A program made the position numbers and the translations under genes. This document shows positions 15,351 to 26,000 of a stretch of DNA of 64,000 nucleotides, piece by piece. Origin of the DNA: Sphingomonas sp. (GTDB lineage: Bacteria; Pseudomonadota; Alphaproteobacteria; Sphingomonadales; Sphingomonadaceae); the NCBI RefSeq assembly GCF_017744835.1, contig NZ_JAGIAM010000003.1:310001-374000 (forward strand), given 5' to 3'. Under the pieces are notes generated by a model. That model saw only the letters and a program-made list of their open reading frames with translations, was not told the origin of the DNA and searched no databases. Each line of letters opens with the position of its first letter. The first letter of the stretch is position 1.

Positions 15351-16354
15351 AGCGTCAAATTGCCGCGCGGCGCGTGCAGTTCGCGCCAATTGACGAAGGG
15401 CAGGGGCGCCTGCGGACGTGCCGCGGGCGACGGACGCCGCGAGGCGCCGCTCAGCACCGCATGATCGAGATGCGGCGCCAGTTCCTCGACGAAGCGATAG
15501 GCATAGTTGCGAAGCAGCACGCCGCGCGGGATCGCTACCTTGGTGGTGCTCACCCCGAACGGCGCGTTCGAGCCGGGCACCGGCACCAGCCCTTCGCGGA
15601 CTTCGCCCGTCACTGCCATCTCGGCGACGATGCCGATGCCGAGTCCGAGCTGGACATAGTCCTTGATCACGTCCGCGTCGGTCGCGGTCAGCCGGATGTC
15701 GGGACGCAGCCCGGCCGCGGCGAAGGCAGCGTCGATCTTCGAGCGGCCGGAAAAGCCGGGATTGTAGGTGATGATCGGATAGGCGGCGAAGTCGGCGAGG
15801 CCGGGGTTGCCGATGCGCAGCAACGGATGGTGCGCCGGCACCACCACCACATGCTCCCAGGTGAAGCAGGGGTGCGTGTCGAGTTCGGGAAAGTCGTCGA
15901 CCGCCTCGGTGGCGATGCCGATATCGGCTTCGCCGCGCGCGAGCGTGTCCGCCACATATTGCGGCGAGCCCTGGCGCAGTTCCACTTCGACCTCGGGATA
16001 GAGGCGAGTGAAGTGGAGCAGCGCGGGCGGGATGACGTAACGCGCCTGGTTGTGCGTCGCCGCGACCACCAGCCGGCCGCGGTCCTCCTGCGTGAACTGC
16101 TGCGACAGCCGCTTGAGATTGTCGGCCTCGGCGAGGAGACTGTTGATCACCTTGACGACGTTCTCGCCGGCCTTGGTGATGCCCACGAGCCGCTTGCCCC
16201 GCCGGACGAAGATCTCGATCCCCAGCTCGGCCTCGAGCTCCTTGATCTGCTTGCTCACGCCCGATTGCGAAGTGAACAGCACGTTCGCCACCTCGGTCAG
16301 GTTCAGATTGTTCTGCACCGCGGCGCGGACATATTTGAGCTGTTGGAAATTCAT
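15335..16354 (-). CDS. cysB: CysB-type LysR transcriptional regulator
   Basis: A 339-residue LysR-family regulator that matches E. coli CysB along most of its length. The winged-helix DNA-binding domain is at residues 1-60 (MNFQQLKYVRAAVQNNLNL, TSQSGVSKQIKELEAELG). The effector domain has GRLVVAATHNQARYVIP, RQGSPQYVADTLARGEADI, YNPGFSGRSKIDAAF and TATDADVIKDYVQLGLGIG. One effector-loop position differs: THTQ in E. coli reads THNQ here. CysB activates sulfur-acquisition genes under sulfate limitation, with N-acetylserine as inducer. The longer in-frame N-terminal extension upstream is not used in relatives, so I placed the start at 16354. It converges on a secreted-protein operon, whose sulfur link is inference. 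Confidence 0.85.
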   Translation of the reverse strand: MNFQQLKYVRAAVQNNLNLTEVANVLFTSQSGVSKQIKELEAELGIEIFVRRGKRLVGITKAGENVVKVINSLLAEADNLKRLSQQFTQEDRGRLVVAATHNQARYVIPPALLHFTRLYPEVEVELRQGSPQYVADTLARGEADIGIATEAVDDFPELDTHPCFTWEHVVVVPAHHPLLRIGNPGLADFAAYPIITYNPGFSGRSKIDAAFAAAGLRPDIRLTATDADVIKDYVQLGLGIGIVAEMAVTGEVREGLVPVPGSNAPFGVSTTKVAIPRGVLLRNYAYRFVEELAPHLDHAVLSGASRRPSPAARPQAPLPFVNWRELHAPRGNLTLVSSG

Positions 16355-16452
16355 CGGCGCGTCCCGGGGATAGAGGGGCTCTGGCCTCGAGGGCTGGGGC
16401 TCGCTGCGACTGCTTGCGACCGACAGGACATCCGAATTCCCCACGTCGTGTG

Positions 16453-16483
16453 TTTAAATCCTATCTACAAAGTGGGATTTAAA
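16453..16483. promoter_or_regulatory. Inverted repeat upstream of cysB
   Basis: TTTAAATCC (16453-16461) and its exact reverse complement GGATTTAAA (16475-16483) are separated by 13 bases, about 100 bases before the cysB start. The AT-rich dyad stands out in a GC-rich region and is a candidate operator, possibly for autoregulation. Confidence 0.5.
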
Positions 16484-16617
16484 TTGGGAACCATTGTTTG
16501 TTTGGTGGGCGCAAGGGCAGGTTTGCCGGACCGCATGCCGATGGTTTCCAGAGGAAATGACGTGTCCTTCGTCCTGGACTCCGCGATGCGCTCAAGCACC
16601 GTTTTGGCCAGCGGCGG

Positions 16618-19356
16618 CTAGGCGCGCGAAATCGCCGCCGCGCGCAACGCGGGGATCGACCGGATGGCGAGCTTCTCGATCTCGACCACGAGGAAGAAGA
16701 CGATGCCCCCGGCAAACAGCCAGAGCCAGGTGCGCGAGGGCAGCCCCTCGGTATCGAACACCGCCTGGAGCGGGGCAGTGTAGGTGAACAGCAGCTGGAG
16801 CACGACCACCCCGCCGATCCCCGCCCAGAGCACCGGATTGCCCGTGTGCGCGCGCAGCGACAGCGAGGAATCGAGCAGGTAGCGGCTGTTGAGCAGATAG
16901 AAGACCTGCCCCATGGTGATGGCATTGACAGCCGCGGTGCGCGCCAGCGGATCGGAGGCGCCCTGCGCCTTCATCCAGAAGAAGGTGGCTAGCGTGTAGA
17001 GCAGCAGCGCCGCTCCGACGAAGAGGATGCGCCAGATCCCGAAGCCGGTGATGATCGGACGATCGATGGGTCGCGGCGGACGCCGCATCACGTCGGCCTC
17101 GTGCGGCTCGAATGCGATGACGAGACCGAGCGCGACCGAAGTGATCATGTTCACCCACAGCACCTGCGGTGCCGTGATCGGCAGCGTCAGGCCGAACAGG
17201 ATGGCCACCGCGATCACCGCGCCCTGCGCGATGTTGGTGGGCAGCATGAAGAGCATGGCCTTTTCGATGTTGTTGTAGACCGTGCGCCCTTCCTTCACCG
17301 CCGCGGAGATCGAAGCGAAATTGTCGTCGGCGAGGATCATCGCCGCGGCTTCCTTGGTCACTTCGGTCCCCTTGATGCCCATGGCGACGCCGATGTCGGC
17401 CTTCTTGAGCGCGGGCGCGTCGTTCACGCCGTCGCCGGTCATCGCGACGATCTGGCGATCGGCCTGGATCGCCTTGACCAGCCGCAGCTTGTGCTCGGGG
17501 CTGGCGCGGGCGAAGACGTCGACTTCGCGGACGCAGTCCTGCAACTCGGCGTCGTTCATCGTCTCGATCGCAGTGCCGGCCACGGCGGTCCTGCCGTCAC
17601 CGATCCCGAGCATATTCGCGATCGCCGCCGCGGTGATCTTGTGATCGCCCGTGATCATCGTCACGCGGATGCCGCCGGCCTGGCATTCGCGCACCGCGTC
17701 GATGGCTTCCTTGCGCGGCGGGTCCATGAGGCCGACGAGCCCGAGGAGCACGAGCGTCCTGGGCAGATCCTGCGGGCCGAGATTGCCGGCAGCGAGCCCC
17801 GGGTTCGGCAGCCAGGCGAGGCCCAGCACGCGCTCGCCCTGCGCTGCGAGCCGGTCGCCTTCGCGCATGAAGCGCTCGCGGTCGAGCGGCGCCGGCCCGG
17901 CCGCAGTCTGCTGGCGGTCGCAATGGTCGAGGATCACTTCGGGCGCGCCCTTGACAAGCAGCATCTCGCCGCCCGCGAACCGGTTGAGCGTCGCCATGAA
18001 CTTGTGCTCGGACTCGAACGGGATGGCGTCGATCCGCGGCGAGGCGGCGGTCTCGCTCGCCCGGTCCAGCCCGAGCTTGGCGGCGAAGGGATAGAGCGCG
18101 CCTTCGGTGGGATCGCCCTCGACCTTCCACTTGCCCTCTTGCTGGAGCAGCTCGGCATCGTTGCACAGCATCGACACGCGCCCCATCAGCGCGAGCGGCT
18201 CCGGCACGGCGGAGACGGGTTCGCCGTCGACGGTGACTTGTCCCTCGGGCGCATAGCCTTCGCCGGCAACCGTGTAGACTCCGTCCGCGGTCACCGCCGA
18301 GGTCACCATCATCTCCATCAGCGTCAGCGTGCCGGTCTTGTCCGAGCAGATCCGCGACACCGAGCCGAGCGTCTCGACGGCGGGCAGGCGCCGGATGATG
18401 GCATTACGCCGGGCCATGCGCTGCACCCCGAGTGCGAGCGTGATCGTGATCAGCGCCGGCAGCCCCTCGGGGATCACCGAGACGGCGACGCCGACCACCG
18501 CCTGGAACAGCGCGACATAGCTCATTTCGCTCAGCCAGTGCCCCCAGGCGAAGAGCACGACGCCGAGGATGACGATGGCGGCGGTGATCACATAACCGAA
18601 GCGCTTGATCTGGCGCAGCAGCGGCGTCTGGAGCGCGCTCACTTCGGCGAGCATCTGGTTGATCCGGCCGAGCTCGGTGCGGTTGCCGGTCGCTATGACG
18701 ATGCCCGTGGCGCGGCCGGAGACCACCATGGTGCCGGAGAAGCCCATGTTCGCGCGGTCGCCGATGGTGGCCCGGGTGGGGACCGGCTCGACGGTCTTGT
18801 CGACCGGGACCGATTCCCCCGTCAGTGCCGCTTCCTCGGCGCGAAGGTTGCGGGCGTCGATCAGCCGGAGGTCCGCGGGGATCTTGTCGCCGGATTCGAG
18901 GAGCACGACGTCGCCCGGCACCAGCGATTCGCCGGGGACCAGGCGAGTGTCGCCGCCGCGCAGCACGCGCGCCTGGGCCGGCAGCATGTCGCGGATCGCC
19001 TCGAGTGCCTTTTCGGCGCGGCCCTCCTGCAGGAACCCCAGCAGCGCGTTGAGGATCACCACGGCGAAGATGATCGACGCATCGAGCCACAGGCTGAGCA
19101 TCAGCTTGATGAAGCCCGACACGAGCAGCACGTAGATGAGGATGTTGTCGAGCTGCGAGAGGAACCGCAGCAGCGGCCCCTTCTTCCGGCCATGCGGAAG
19201 GCGATTGGGGCCATAGGTCTGCAGTCGCCCGGCGGCTTCGTCCGCGTCGAGGCCAAGCGCGGGATCGACGTGCAGCCGCTTGGCTGCCTCCTCGGCGGGC
19301 AGGGCGTGCCATGGCAGCGAATCCGTTTCCGATACCGCGGTCTCGGCTGGGCTCAT
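16618..19356 (-). CDS. Cation-transporting P-type ATPase (P2 type)
   Basis: A 912-residue P-type ATPase of the Ca/Mg-pump-like P2 class. The N-terminal cation ATPase domain is followed by a membrane pair (about 65-110), the actuator TGES motif (179-182), a membrane segment with PEGLP (296-300), the phosphorylation site DKTGT (D339), the nucleotide-binding KGAPE motif, the hinge [17 protein letters not shown], and a C-terminal membrane domain of about six helices. GGAAGGAGC before ATG 19356 is a good ribosome-binding site; in-frame sequence upstream is not needed. It pumps cations out of the cytoplasm using ATP. PEGLP is typical of the Ca and Mg types, but the ion cannot be fixed from sequence. 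It stands alone between cysB and an unknown gene. Confidence 0.9.
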   Translation of the reverse strand: MSPAETAVSETDSLPWHALPAEEAAKRLHVDPALGLDADEAAGRLQTYGPNRLPHGRKKGPLLRFLSQLDNILIYVLLVSGFIKLMLSLWLDASIIFAVVILNALLGFLQEGRAEKALEAIRDMLPAQARVLRGGDTRLVPGESLVPGDVVLLESGDKIPADLRLIDARNLRAEEAALTGESVPVDKTVEPVPTRATIGDRANMGFSGTMVVSGRATGIVIATGNRTELGRINQMLAEVSALQTPLLRQIKRFGYVITAAIVILGVVLFAWGHWLSEMSYVALFQAVVGVAVSVIPEGLPALITITLALGVQRMARRNAIIRRLPAVETLGSVSRICSDKTGTLTLMEMMVTSAVTADGVYTVAGEGYAPEGQVTVDGEPVSAVPEPLALMGRVSMLCNDAELLQQEGKWKVEGDPTEGALYPFAAKLGLDRASETAASPRIDAIPFESEHKFMATLNRFAGGEMLLVKGAPEVILDHCDRQQTAAGPAPLDRERFMREGDRLAAQGERVLGLAWLPNPGLAAGNLGPQDLPRTLVLLGLVGLMDPPRKEAIDAVRECQAGGIRVTMITGDHKITAAAIANMLGIGDGRTAVAGTAIETMNDAELQDCVREVDVFARASPEHKLRLVKAIQADRQIVAMTGDGVNDAPALKKADIGVAMGIKGTEVTKEAAAMILADDNFASISAAVKEGRTVYNNIEKAMLFMLPTNIAQGAVIAVAILFGLTLPITAPQVLWVNMITSVALGLVIAFEPHEADVMRRPPRPIDRPIITGFGIWRILFVGAALLLYTLATFFWMKAQGASDPLARTAAVNAITMGQVFYLLNSRYLLDSSLSLRAHTGNPVLWAGIGGVVVLQLLFTYTAPLQAVFDTEGLPSRTWLWLFAGGIVFFLVVEIEKLAIRSIPALRAAAISRA

Positions 19357-19559
19357 GCCTGCTCCTTCCGGGCGCGCGGCCCTCTGGTCGGCTCGACCGG
19401 ATGATAGCCGATCGGATCGATATGGGCAGCTATCCGCAACCCTTGGTCGGCGGGGTTTATTCCCCGGGTTCGCGTAGGAAGCGCAGCAACACGCGTTCTT
19501 CAGCCGATCGTTACCTTTGCTCCGCCATGCTCCGGTCGCCAAAAGCGAGGAAGCCCAGC

Positions 19560-20195
19560 ATGACGGCCGTTTCGAAGCGTGCATTCACGTCCGCGCGGCA
19601 CGCCCAGCGCCGCGCGCTCAACGCCGCGTGTCGCGATCTCATCCGGGGAAAGAAATGGCGTTCGTCGCAGGGCGTGCTGTTTGCGGAGCGGGGCGCCTGG
19701 TTCGTCGCCGTCGCCGAGATGACCAATGTTCTCCGCGAAGAGACTTCGGCCAGGCTGATCGTCAAACCGATGGTCGCCGATCCGGTCTTCTGGGATCTGG
19801 TGGGCGAGCCGCAGTTGCGCATGCAGCCGCTGTCCTTTCGCTATTTCGGTGCGCTCGCCTGCCCCGGATTGATCCTGGGCGAGCCCGAGATAAGCGAGGA
19901 GGGTGGGGTCCCGGCGATCGCGCGCCGTCTGCTCGAATTGGGAGAGGCGACACTCCAGGAGGTTGCCGGCTGGACTGTCGACGAATTCCTCGGAAGGATC
20001 GCCGCCGACGTCAATCCGCCACGGCTCATGCCGACCACGGTCGCGACGCTGGTCGCATCGGGCCGCATGGCTGAAGCGCTGGCCTTGTGCGAAGAGGCCG
20101 TTGCCAGGCGCGAGATCGGTGGCTTTCTCTCGCGCGGCGGGAGCTTTCCCGAAAAGGCGGCGGGGTGGATCAGGGCGAGCGTCGCGGCGGCGTGA
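19560..20195 (+). CDS. Protein of unknown function
   Basis: A 211-residue soluble-looking protein that I do not recognise. The start at 19560 has GAGGAAG upstream; ATG 19527 is an in-frame alternative. The N-terminal part is basic (SKRAFTSARHAQRRALNAACRDLIRGKKWR) and is followed by an alternating stretch, GVLFAERGAWFVAVAEM, and by KPMVADPVFWDLVGEP. The C-terminal half looks helical. No signal peptide or membrane segment is visible. It stands alone, reading away from the ATPase gene. A weak hairpin with TTT follows. Confidence 0.6.
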   Translation: MTAVSKRAFTSARHAQRRALNAACRDLIRGKKWRSSQGVLFAERGAWFVAVAEMTNVLREETSARLIVKPMVADPVFWDLVGEPQLRMQPLSFRYFGALACPGLILGEPEISEEGGVPAIARRLLELGEATLQEVAGWTVDEFLGRIAADVNPPRLMPTTVATLVASGRMAEALALCEEAVARREIGGFLSRGGSFPEKAAGWIRASVAAA

Positions 20196-20218
20196 ACTGG
20201 CGATTTGCTGCTGCGCTG

Positions 20219-20248
20219 CCCCTAGCACGCGCGGTGCAGTAGGGGTTT
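20219..20248 (+). terminator. Probable terminator after the unknown gene
   Basis: CCCCTAGCAC (20219-20228) can pair with GTGC and TAGGGG (20234-20245, with a two-base bulge), followed by TTT. The T-run is short, so the call is tentative. Confidence 0.45.
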
Positions 20249-20408
20249 GCCCTGATCCGCGGGATTGAAAGACCCCAGCCGGGAACCAATCCGTTCCCGC
20301 CGCGCTACCAAACACGCGATTCGCTGGCGAAACGACATGGGGAGGGAAGCTTCGGATCCTCTCTCCGGCAGGTCCGCGCACGCATTTATATCATGGTGCG
20401 GGTGGCTG

Positions 20409-21890
20409 ATGGACGAGACCACCAAGGTCAGGAAAGGGCAACGCGGCCGGCTCGTCCTTGCCGTCGTGACTTGCTCGACGCTTTCCGCTTGCGTGAGCGC
20501 GCCGCCCGTTCGCACCGCCGACACGGCGCTTCCGGTCTCCTATACGCCCACTAGCGGGGCGCTGCCGGCGGTGGCGCTCGATCGCTGGTGGGACCTTTAT
20601 CGCGACCCTCAGCTGACGCAGCTCGTCGACCAGGCGCTCAGCCGCGGCTTCGATACGCGCGAGGCCTTCGCCAGGCTGGAGGAAGCGCGGGCGATACGTT
20701 CGGGCGCGCTCAGCCAGTTCGGGCTGCAGGGGAGCCTGTCGGCCAACGCGCAGGTGCAGCGGACCGAGCAGATCACCGGAGGCGCGAGCGTCGACGTGCC
20801 GGGCGTGGATCTCGGTTCGCTCGGCGGGAGCAGCCGGACGAGCACTTCGGCCGGAGTGACGCTGCCGGTGAGCTGGGAGCTCGACCTGTTCGGGCGGCGC
20901 GGCGTCACCGAGCGGACGGCCAATGCCGATCTCGCCGCGGCGCGGTTCAACTACGAGGGGGTTCGGGCGGCGACGGCCGCCGAGGTAGCGCGCGCGCTGT
21001 TCCAGGCGCGGGGCCTTGCCACCCAACTCGAGGACGCGCGTGCCACCGCGACGATCCAGCGCCGCCTGTTCGACCTGCTCAGCCGCCGCGCGGATCGGGG
21101 GCTCGCCGCGCGGTCCGAGGCCGATCGGGTCGGTGCCGACGTCGCACAGGCCGAGGCCCAGGCGACCGACTTGACGGCTGCGCTCGACGCGTCGCGCCGG
21201 GCATTGCTGCTGCTCGTCGGATCGGGAACCCGGCCGATCGGCGCGCTCGCGATCTCGCCTGCGGTGGCCTCGCCGCCGCAGGTGCCCGCGGCAGTGCCCG
21301 GCGACCTGCTGCAGCGGCGCCCCGACGTGCGCGAGGCCGAGGCGCGGCTGCGCTCGGCGACGGGCAATGTGCGGCTCGCCGAGCTCGACTTCTTCCCGCG
21401 CATCACGCTCCAGCCCTCGCTGGGGCTCAACTATGCCTCGGGCGCGCTCGGGGGCCTGTCCGCGGTCGCCGGACTCGGGGCGGGGCTGACCGCGCCGATC
21501 TTCGACGGGGCACGGCTGCGCGCGCAGCTCGGCGTCTCGGGCGCGCGCGCCGAACAGGCGGTGCTTGCCTATGAACGCACCGTGCAGGGCGCCTATTCGG
21601 AAGCCGATCAGGCACTGATCCGCCTCGTCGCCGATCGCGACCGGATCGCAAGGCTGGAGCGCGGCGTCGCGGCGGCGCAGCGCGCCTATGACGCGGCGCT
21701 GAAGCGCTTCGATCTGGGCTTCTCCGACCTGCAGGAAGTGCTCGACGCCGAGCGCGTCGCGCGGGCCGCGCGCACGGCGCGGACCACCGCGCGCGTCGAT
21801 GCGCTGCAGCGTTCGGTCCAGGCATTCCAGGCGCTCGGTGGGGGCTGGGATACCCGCCTGCCGGGCAGCGATATCCGGGGTATGAGATGA
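20409..21890 (+). CDS. Outer-membrane efflux lipoprotein (NodT/OprM type)
   Basis: A 493-residue outer-membrane channel subunit of a tripartite efflux pump. The lipobox LSAC follows the hydrophobic segment LVLAVVTCSTLSAC, so the mature protein is lipid-anchored. Two outer-membrane efflux repeats are visible, including DRWWDLYRDPQLTQLVDQAL at the start, LPVSWELDLFGRR, and the second repeat with RRPDVREAEARLRSATGNVRLAELDFFPRITL. The length fits the family. It is the first gene of a three-gene operon with a periplasmic adaptor and an RND pump. The order channel-adaptor-pump is less usual than pump last-channel, but complete. Confidence 0.9.
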   Translation: MDETTKVRKGQRGRLVLAVVTCSTLSACVSAPPVRTADTALPVSYTPTSGALPAVALDRWWDLYRDPQLTQLVDQALSRGFDTREAFARLEEARAIRSGALSQFGLQGSLSANAQVQRTEQITGGASVDVPGVDLGSLGGSSRTSTSAGVTLPVSWELDLFGRRGVTERTANADLAAARFNYEGVRAATAAEVARALFQARGLATQLEDARATATIQRRLFDLLSRRADRGLAARSEADRVGADVAQAEAQATDLTAALDASRRALLLLVGSGTRPIGALAISPAVASPPQVPAAVPGDLLQRRPDVREAEARLRSATGNVRLAELDFFPRITLQPSLGLNYASGALGGLSAVAGLGAGLTAPIFDGARLRAQLGVSGARAEQAVLAYERTVQGAYSEADQALIRLVADRDRIARLERGVAAAQRAYDAALKRFDLGFSDLQEVLDAERVARAARTARTTARVDALQRSVQAFQALGGGWDTRLPGSDIRGMR

Positions 21891-23020
21891 TCGCAGGATC
21901 TTCAGCAAAGACATGGGCGCTCGGACTTGCAGCGGCGCTCGCCGCCTGCTCCGGCAACGGCGGCGAGACGACCAACGCGAGCGAGGCCGGGACAGCCCGG
22001 GCCGTGACCGTCGCGCATGTGCAGCTCCGCCCGATGACCGGCACCTTCGCCGCCTCGGGCCTGCTCCTGGCGCGCGAGGAGGCGGCGGTGGACTCGGAGC
22101 TGTCGGGCTACCGCGTCGCCCAGGTGCTGGTGGACGAAGGCGATGTCGTGCGCGCCGGCCAGCCGCTCGCGCGGCTCGACGACACCCTGCTCCAGTCGCG
22201 GATCGCGCAGGCGCGCGCGCAGCTCGCGCAATCCCAGGCGCAGGCGGCGCAGGCGCAAGGGGAGGCGGCCCGCGTGCGCGGCCTCGACGGGACCGGCGTG
22301 CTCGCCGACGAGCAGATCGCCGCTCGCCGCTTCCAGGCCAAGAGCGCTGCGGCCGCCGTGGGTGTGTCGCGCGCGTCGCTGCAGGACCTGCAGACGCAGC
22401 AGAGCCGGATGATGATCCGCTCGCCCGTCGACGGCGTGATCCTCCAGCGCAACGCGCGTCCAGGCGAGATCGCGGCGCCCGGGGGCGATCCGATGTTTCG
22501 CATCGCGCGCAACCGCCTCATCGAGCTCGACGCCGAGGTGCCGGAGGACGGGCTCGTGTCGATCCGCCCGGGCACCACGGCGCGCGTCACTCTACCCTCG
22601 GGCGCCACGCTGACGGGCAGCGTCCGCTTCGTCTCGCCGCGCGTCGATCCGCAGACCAAGCTCGGGCGCGTTCGGGTCCGTCTGCCGGTACATCCGGACC
22701 TTCGCGCAGGCGGCTTCGCGCGCGCCGAGTTCCTCCGGCCGGCCCGCCCCGTGCCCGCGGTCCCGGAGCGCGCCATCCAGTTCGAGGCGAGCGGGCCGAG
22801 CGTCATCCTGATCAACCAGCAGAACCGCGCGCACCGGCAGGCGATCCGCCCGGGGGTTCGTTCGGAGGGCTGGGTCGAGCTGGTGCAAGGGCCGGGCGTG
22901 GGCAGCCGCGTGGCGCTCGGCGGCGGCGCCTTCCTGCTCGAAGGCGACCTCGTGCGCCCCGTAGAGGAGCAGGTCAACGGCCCGGCGCCGGCCGCCACGC
23001 CCAAGGCGGGGGGAGGCTAG
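21887..23020 (+). CDS. RND efflux periplasmic adaptor
   Basis: A 377-residue membrane-fusion protein of the HlyD/AcrA type. It starts in a four-base overlap with the channel gene (ATGA). A lipoprotein-type signal ends at AACSGNGG. The split biotinyl-lipoyl domain is seen as SGYRVAQVLVDEGDVVRAGQPLARLDD and RSPVDGVILQRNARPGEIAAPG, separated by a helical hairpin (about 85-155) rich in Gln and Ala. The C-terminal beta domains follow. It links the RND pump to the outer-membrane channel in the periplasm. Confidence 0.9.
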   Translation: MIAGSSAKTWALGLAAALAACSGNGGETTNASEAGTARAVTVAHVQLRPMTGTFAASGLLLAREEAAVDSELSGYRVAQVLVDEGDVVRAGQPLARLDDTLLQSRIAQARAQLAQSQAQAAQAQGEAARVRGLDGTGVLADEQIAARRFQAKSAAAAVGVSRASLQDLQTQQSRMMIRSPVDGVILQRNARPGEIAAPGGDPMFRIARNRLIELDAEVPEDGLVSIRPGTTARVTLPSGATLTGSVRFVSPRVDPQTKLGRVRVRLPVHPDLRAGGFARAEFLRPARPVPAVPERAIQFEASGPSVILINQQNRAHRQAIRPGVRSEGWVELVQGPGVGSRVALGGGAFLLEGDLVRPVEEQVNGPAPAATPKAGGG

Positions 23021-23024
23021 GGCG

Positions 23025-26000
23025 ATGCACATTTCGGCCTGGGCGATCCGCAACCCGATCCCGGTCTCGGTGCTGTTCATCATCCTGCTGATCGCAGGCG
23101 CCGCGGGCTATCGCTCGCTGCCGATCAAGCTGCTGCCCGACGTGTCCTTTCCAGTCGTCCAGGTCACCGTCTCGCTCTCCGGCGCCGCGCCCAGCGAGGT
23201 CGAGACCCAGATCACGCGCGAGGTGGAGGCGGCGGTGTCGAACGTCGCGGGCGTCAATCACGTCCAGTCCACCGTGTCGCTCGGCGTCTCCTCGACCACG
23301 GTCGAGTTCGAAGTCGGCGAGGATCCGCAGCGCGCCACCGACGAGGTGCGCGCCGCGGTCGACCGGATCCGGCAGGACCTTCCGCGTGGGATCGAGGAGC
23401 CGATCGTCGAGCGGTTCAACATCGATAGCCAGCCGATCGTCACCTACGCGGTCTCCGCGCCGGGCATGTCGGACGTCGACCTTAGCTGGTTCGTCGACGA
23501 CACGGTTGCGCGGCGGCTGATCACCGCCAGCGGCGTCGCGCAGGTCACGCGGCTCGGCGGCGTCGACCGCGAGATCAACGTCACGCTCGATCCCGCGCGG
23601 CTCGAGGCGCTGGGGCTCACGGCGCCGCAGGTCAACAACGCGCTGCTCGGGGTCAATCTCGACGCGCCGGGCGGCCGCGCGGAGATCGGCGGGCGCGAGC
23701 AGACGGTGCGCGTGCTCGGTGCCGCGGAGACCGAGGCGAGCCTGCGCGAACTGATGGTGCCCACCGGCGGCGGCAACCGCATCCGCCTGGGGGACGTCGC
23801 GACAGTGGCGAGCGGCGCCGCCGAACGCACCGGCTTCGCCCAGCTCAACGGCGAGCCGGTGGTCGCCTTCCAGGTGATGAAGACCAAGACCGCGTCGGAC
23901 GTCGCCGTCGAGGACAATGTCGCCGCCGCGGTCGCGCAGCTCCAGACCGAGCGTCGCGACGTCACCTTCCGCAAGATCGTGTCGACTGCGCAGAACACGC
24001 GCGACAGCTTCAGCGCGACGCTCCACACGCTGATCGAAGGCATGCTGCTCGCCGCGATTGTCGTCTTCTTCTTCCTGCGCGACTGGCGCAGCACGCTGAT
24101 CGCGGCACTCGCGATGCCGATCTCGCTGATCCCGACCTTCGCGGCTATGGCCCTGCTCGATTTCAGCCTGAACATGATCACGCTGCTCGCGCTGACGCTG
24201 GTCATCGGCATCCTCGTCGACGACGCCATCGTCGAGATCGAGAATATCCAGAAGCGCATCGAGACGGGCGAGTCGCCCTATCAGGCTGCACTAGTCGGGG
24301 CAGACCAGATCGGGCTTGCGGTCGTGGCGACGACCATGACGATCGTCGTCGTCTTCCTGCCGGTCTCGTTCCTGGGCGGGGTGGTCGGGCAGTTCTTCCG
24401 GGAATTCGGCCTCACGGTCGCCATTTCGGTACTCTGCTCGCTCCTCGTCGCGCGCCTGCTGACGCCCTTGCTCGCGGCCTATTTCCTCAAGCCCGCAGGC
24501 GACCCGCATCCGCGCAAGCCCTTCACCGGCCGCTATCGCAAGATGATCGAATGGGCGCTCACCAATCGCTGGAAGTCGCTGGGGAGCGGCCTGGCGATCT
24601 TCGTCTTTTCGCTGTTCCTCGCGACGCTGCTGCCCACCGGCTTCACCCCGCCGAGCGACAACGGCATCGTCCAGCTCACGCTCGAGGGCGCGCCCGGCGC
24701 GACGCTGAATGACATGCGCAACGCCAATGCCGTGCTGACCCGCGAACTGCGCAAGCGCCAGGACGTCGATCTGGTCTTCACCTCGGTGGGCAGCGGAGGG
24801 GATACGCGTGCGGGCAACTCCACGGTCGTGCTGAAGGAGGATCGCAACCTCACCACGCAGGAATTTCAGGCGGCGATCCGGCCGCTGCTTCTCGACGTGC
24901 CCGACGTCCGGCTCGGCTTCGGCCAGTCCGGGGCAGGGGGCAGCAGCACGGTGCAGATTCTGCTGTCGAGCGAGAACAGCGAGCGGCTCGCCCAGGCAGC
25001 GGCGACGCTCGAGCAGCAGATGCGGCGTCTTCCCGAACTGGCCAACGTCCACCAGGTGACGCCGCGGCCGGGGTCCGAGCTGATCATCCGGCTGCGGCCC
25101 GACGAAGCGGCGCGGCTGGGCGTCACCTCCGAAAGCGTGGCCTCGATCGCGCGGGTGGCGACGCTCGGCGACATCGACGCCAACACGCCCAAGTTCAACC
25201 AGGGCGAGCAGCGGCTCAACATCCGCGTGCGCCTGCCCGAATATGCCCGCGCCGACCTCAACGTGATCCAGGCGCTGCGCGTGCCCACCGCCAGCGGCGC
25301 GGCCGTACCCCTGTCCGCGGTCGCGGACCTGACCTTCCAGCCGGGCGTCGCGAGGATCGAGCGGTTCGACCGCGAGCGGCGCGCGACGATCGAGGCCGAG
25401 CTCAACGGCGTCTCGCTCGGCCAGGCGATGGAGAAGATCAACGCGCTGCCGATCATGCGCAACCTGCCCGAAGGCGTGACTCAGCCCGCCTACGGCCAGG
25501 CCGAGAATATGGCCGAGCTGTTCGGCAGCTTCGGCGCGGCGATGCTGGCGGGTATCGGCATGGTGGTCGGTGTGCTGGTGCTGTTGTTCCGCAGCTTCTT
25601 CAAGCCGATCACCATCATCGCGGCGCTGCCGCTGTCGCTCGCCGGTGCCTTCGTAGGGTTGCTCGTCGGGGGCGCGGAGCTCAATCTGCCGGCGATGATC
25701 GGCCTGCTCATGCTGATGGGGCTCGCGGCCAAGAACTCGATCCTGCTGGTCGAGCATGCCATCGAATCCGAGCGCGCCGGCACGAGCCAGCACGACGCGC
25801 TGATCGAAGCGTGCCGCGAGCGCGCGCGGCCGATCGTAATGACGACCTTTGCGATGGTCGCCGGCATGATGCCGACGGCACTGGGCATCGGCGAGGGTTC
25901 GGAGTTCCGCGTGCCGATGGCGCTGGCGGTGATCGGTGGGCTCATCTCGTCCACCGCGCTGTCGCTGGTGCTGGTCCCGGTGGTCTATGAATTCATCGAC

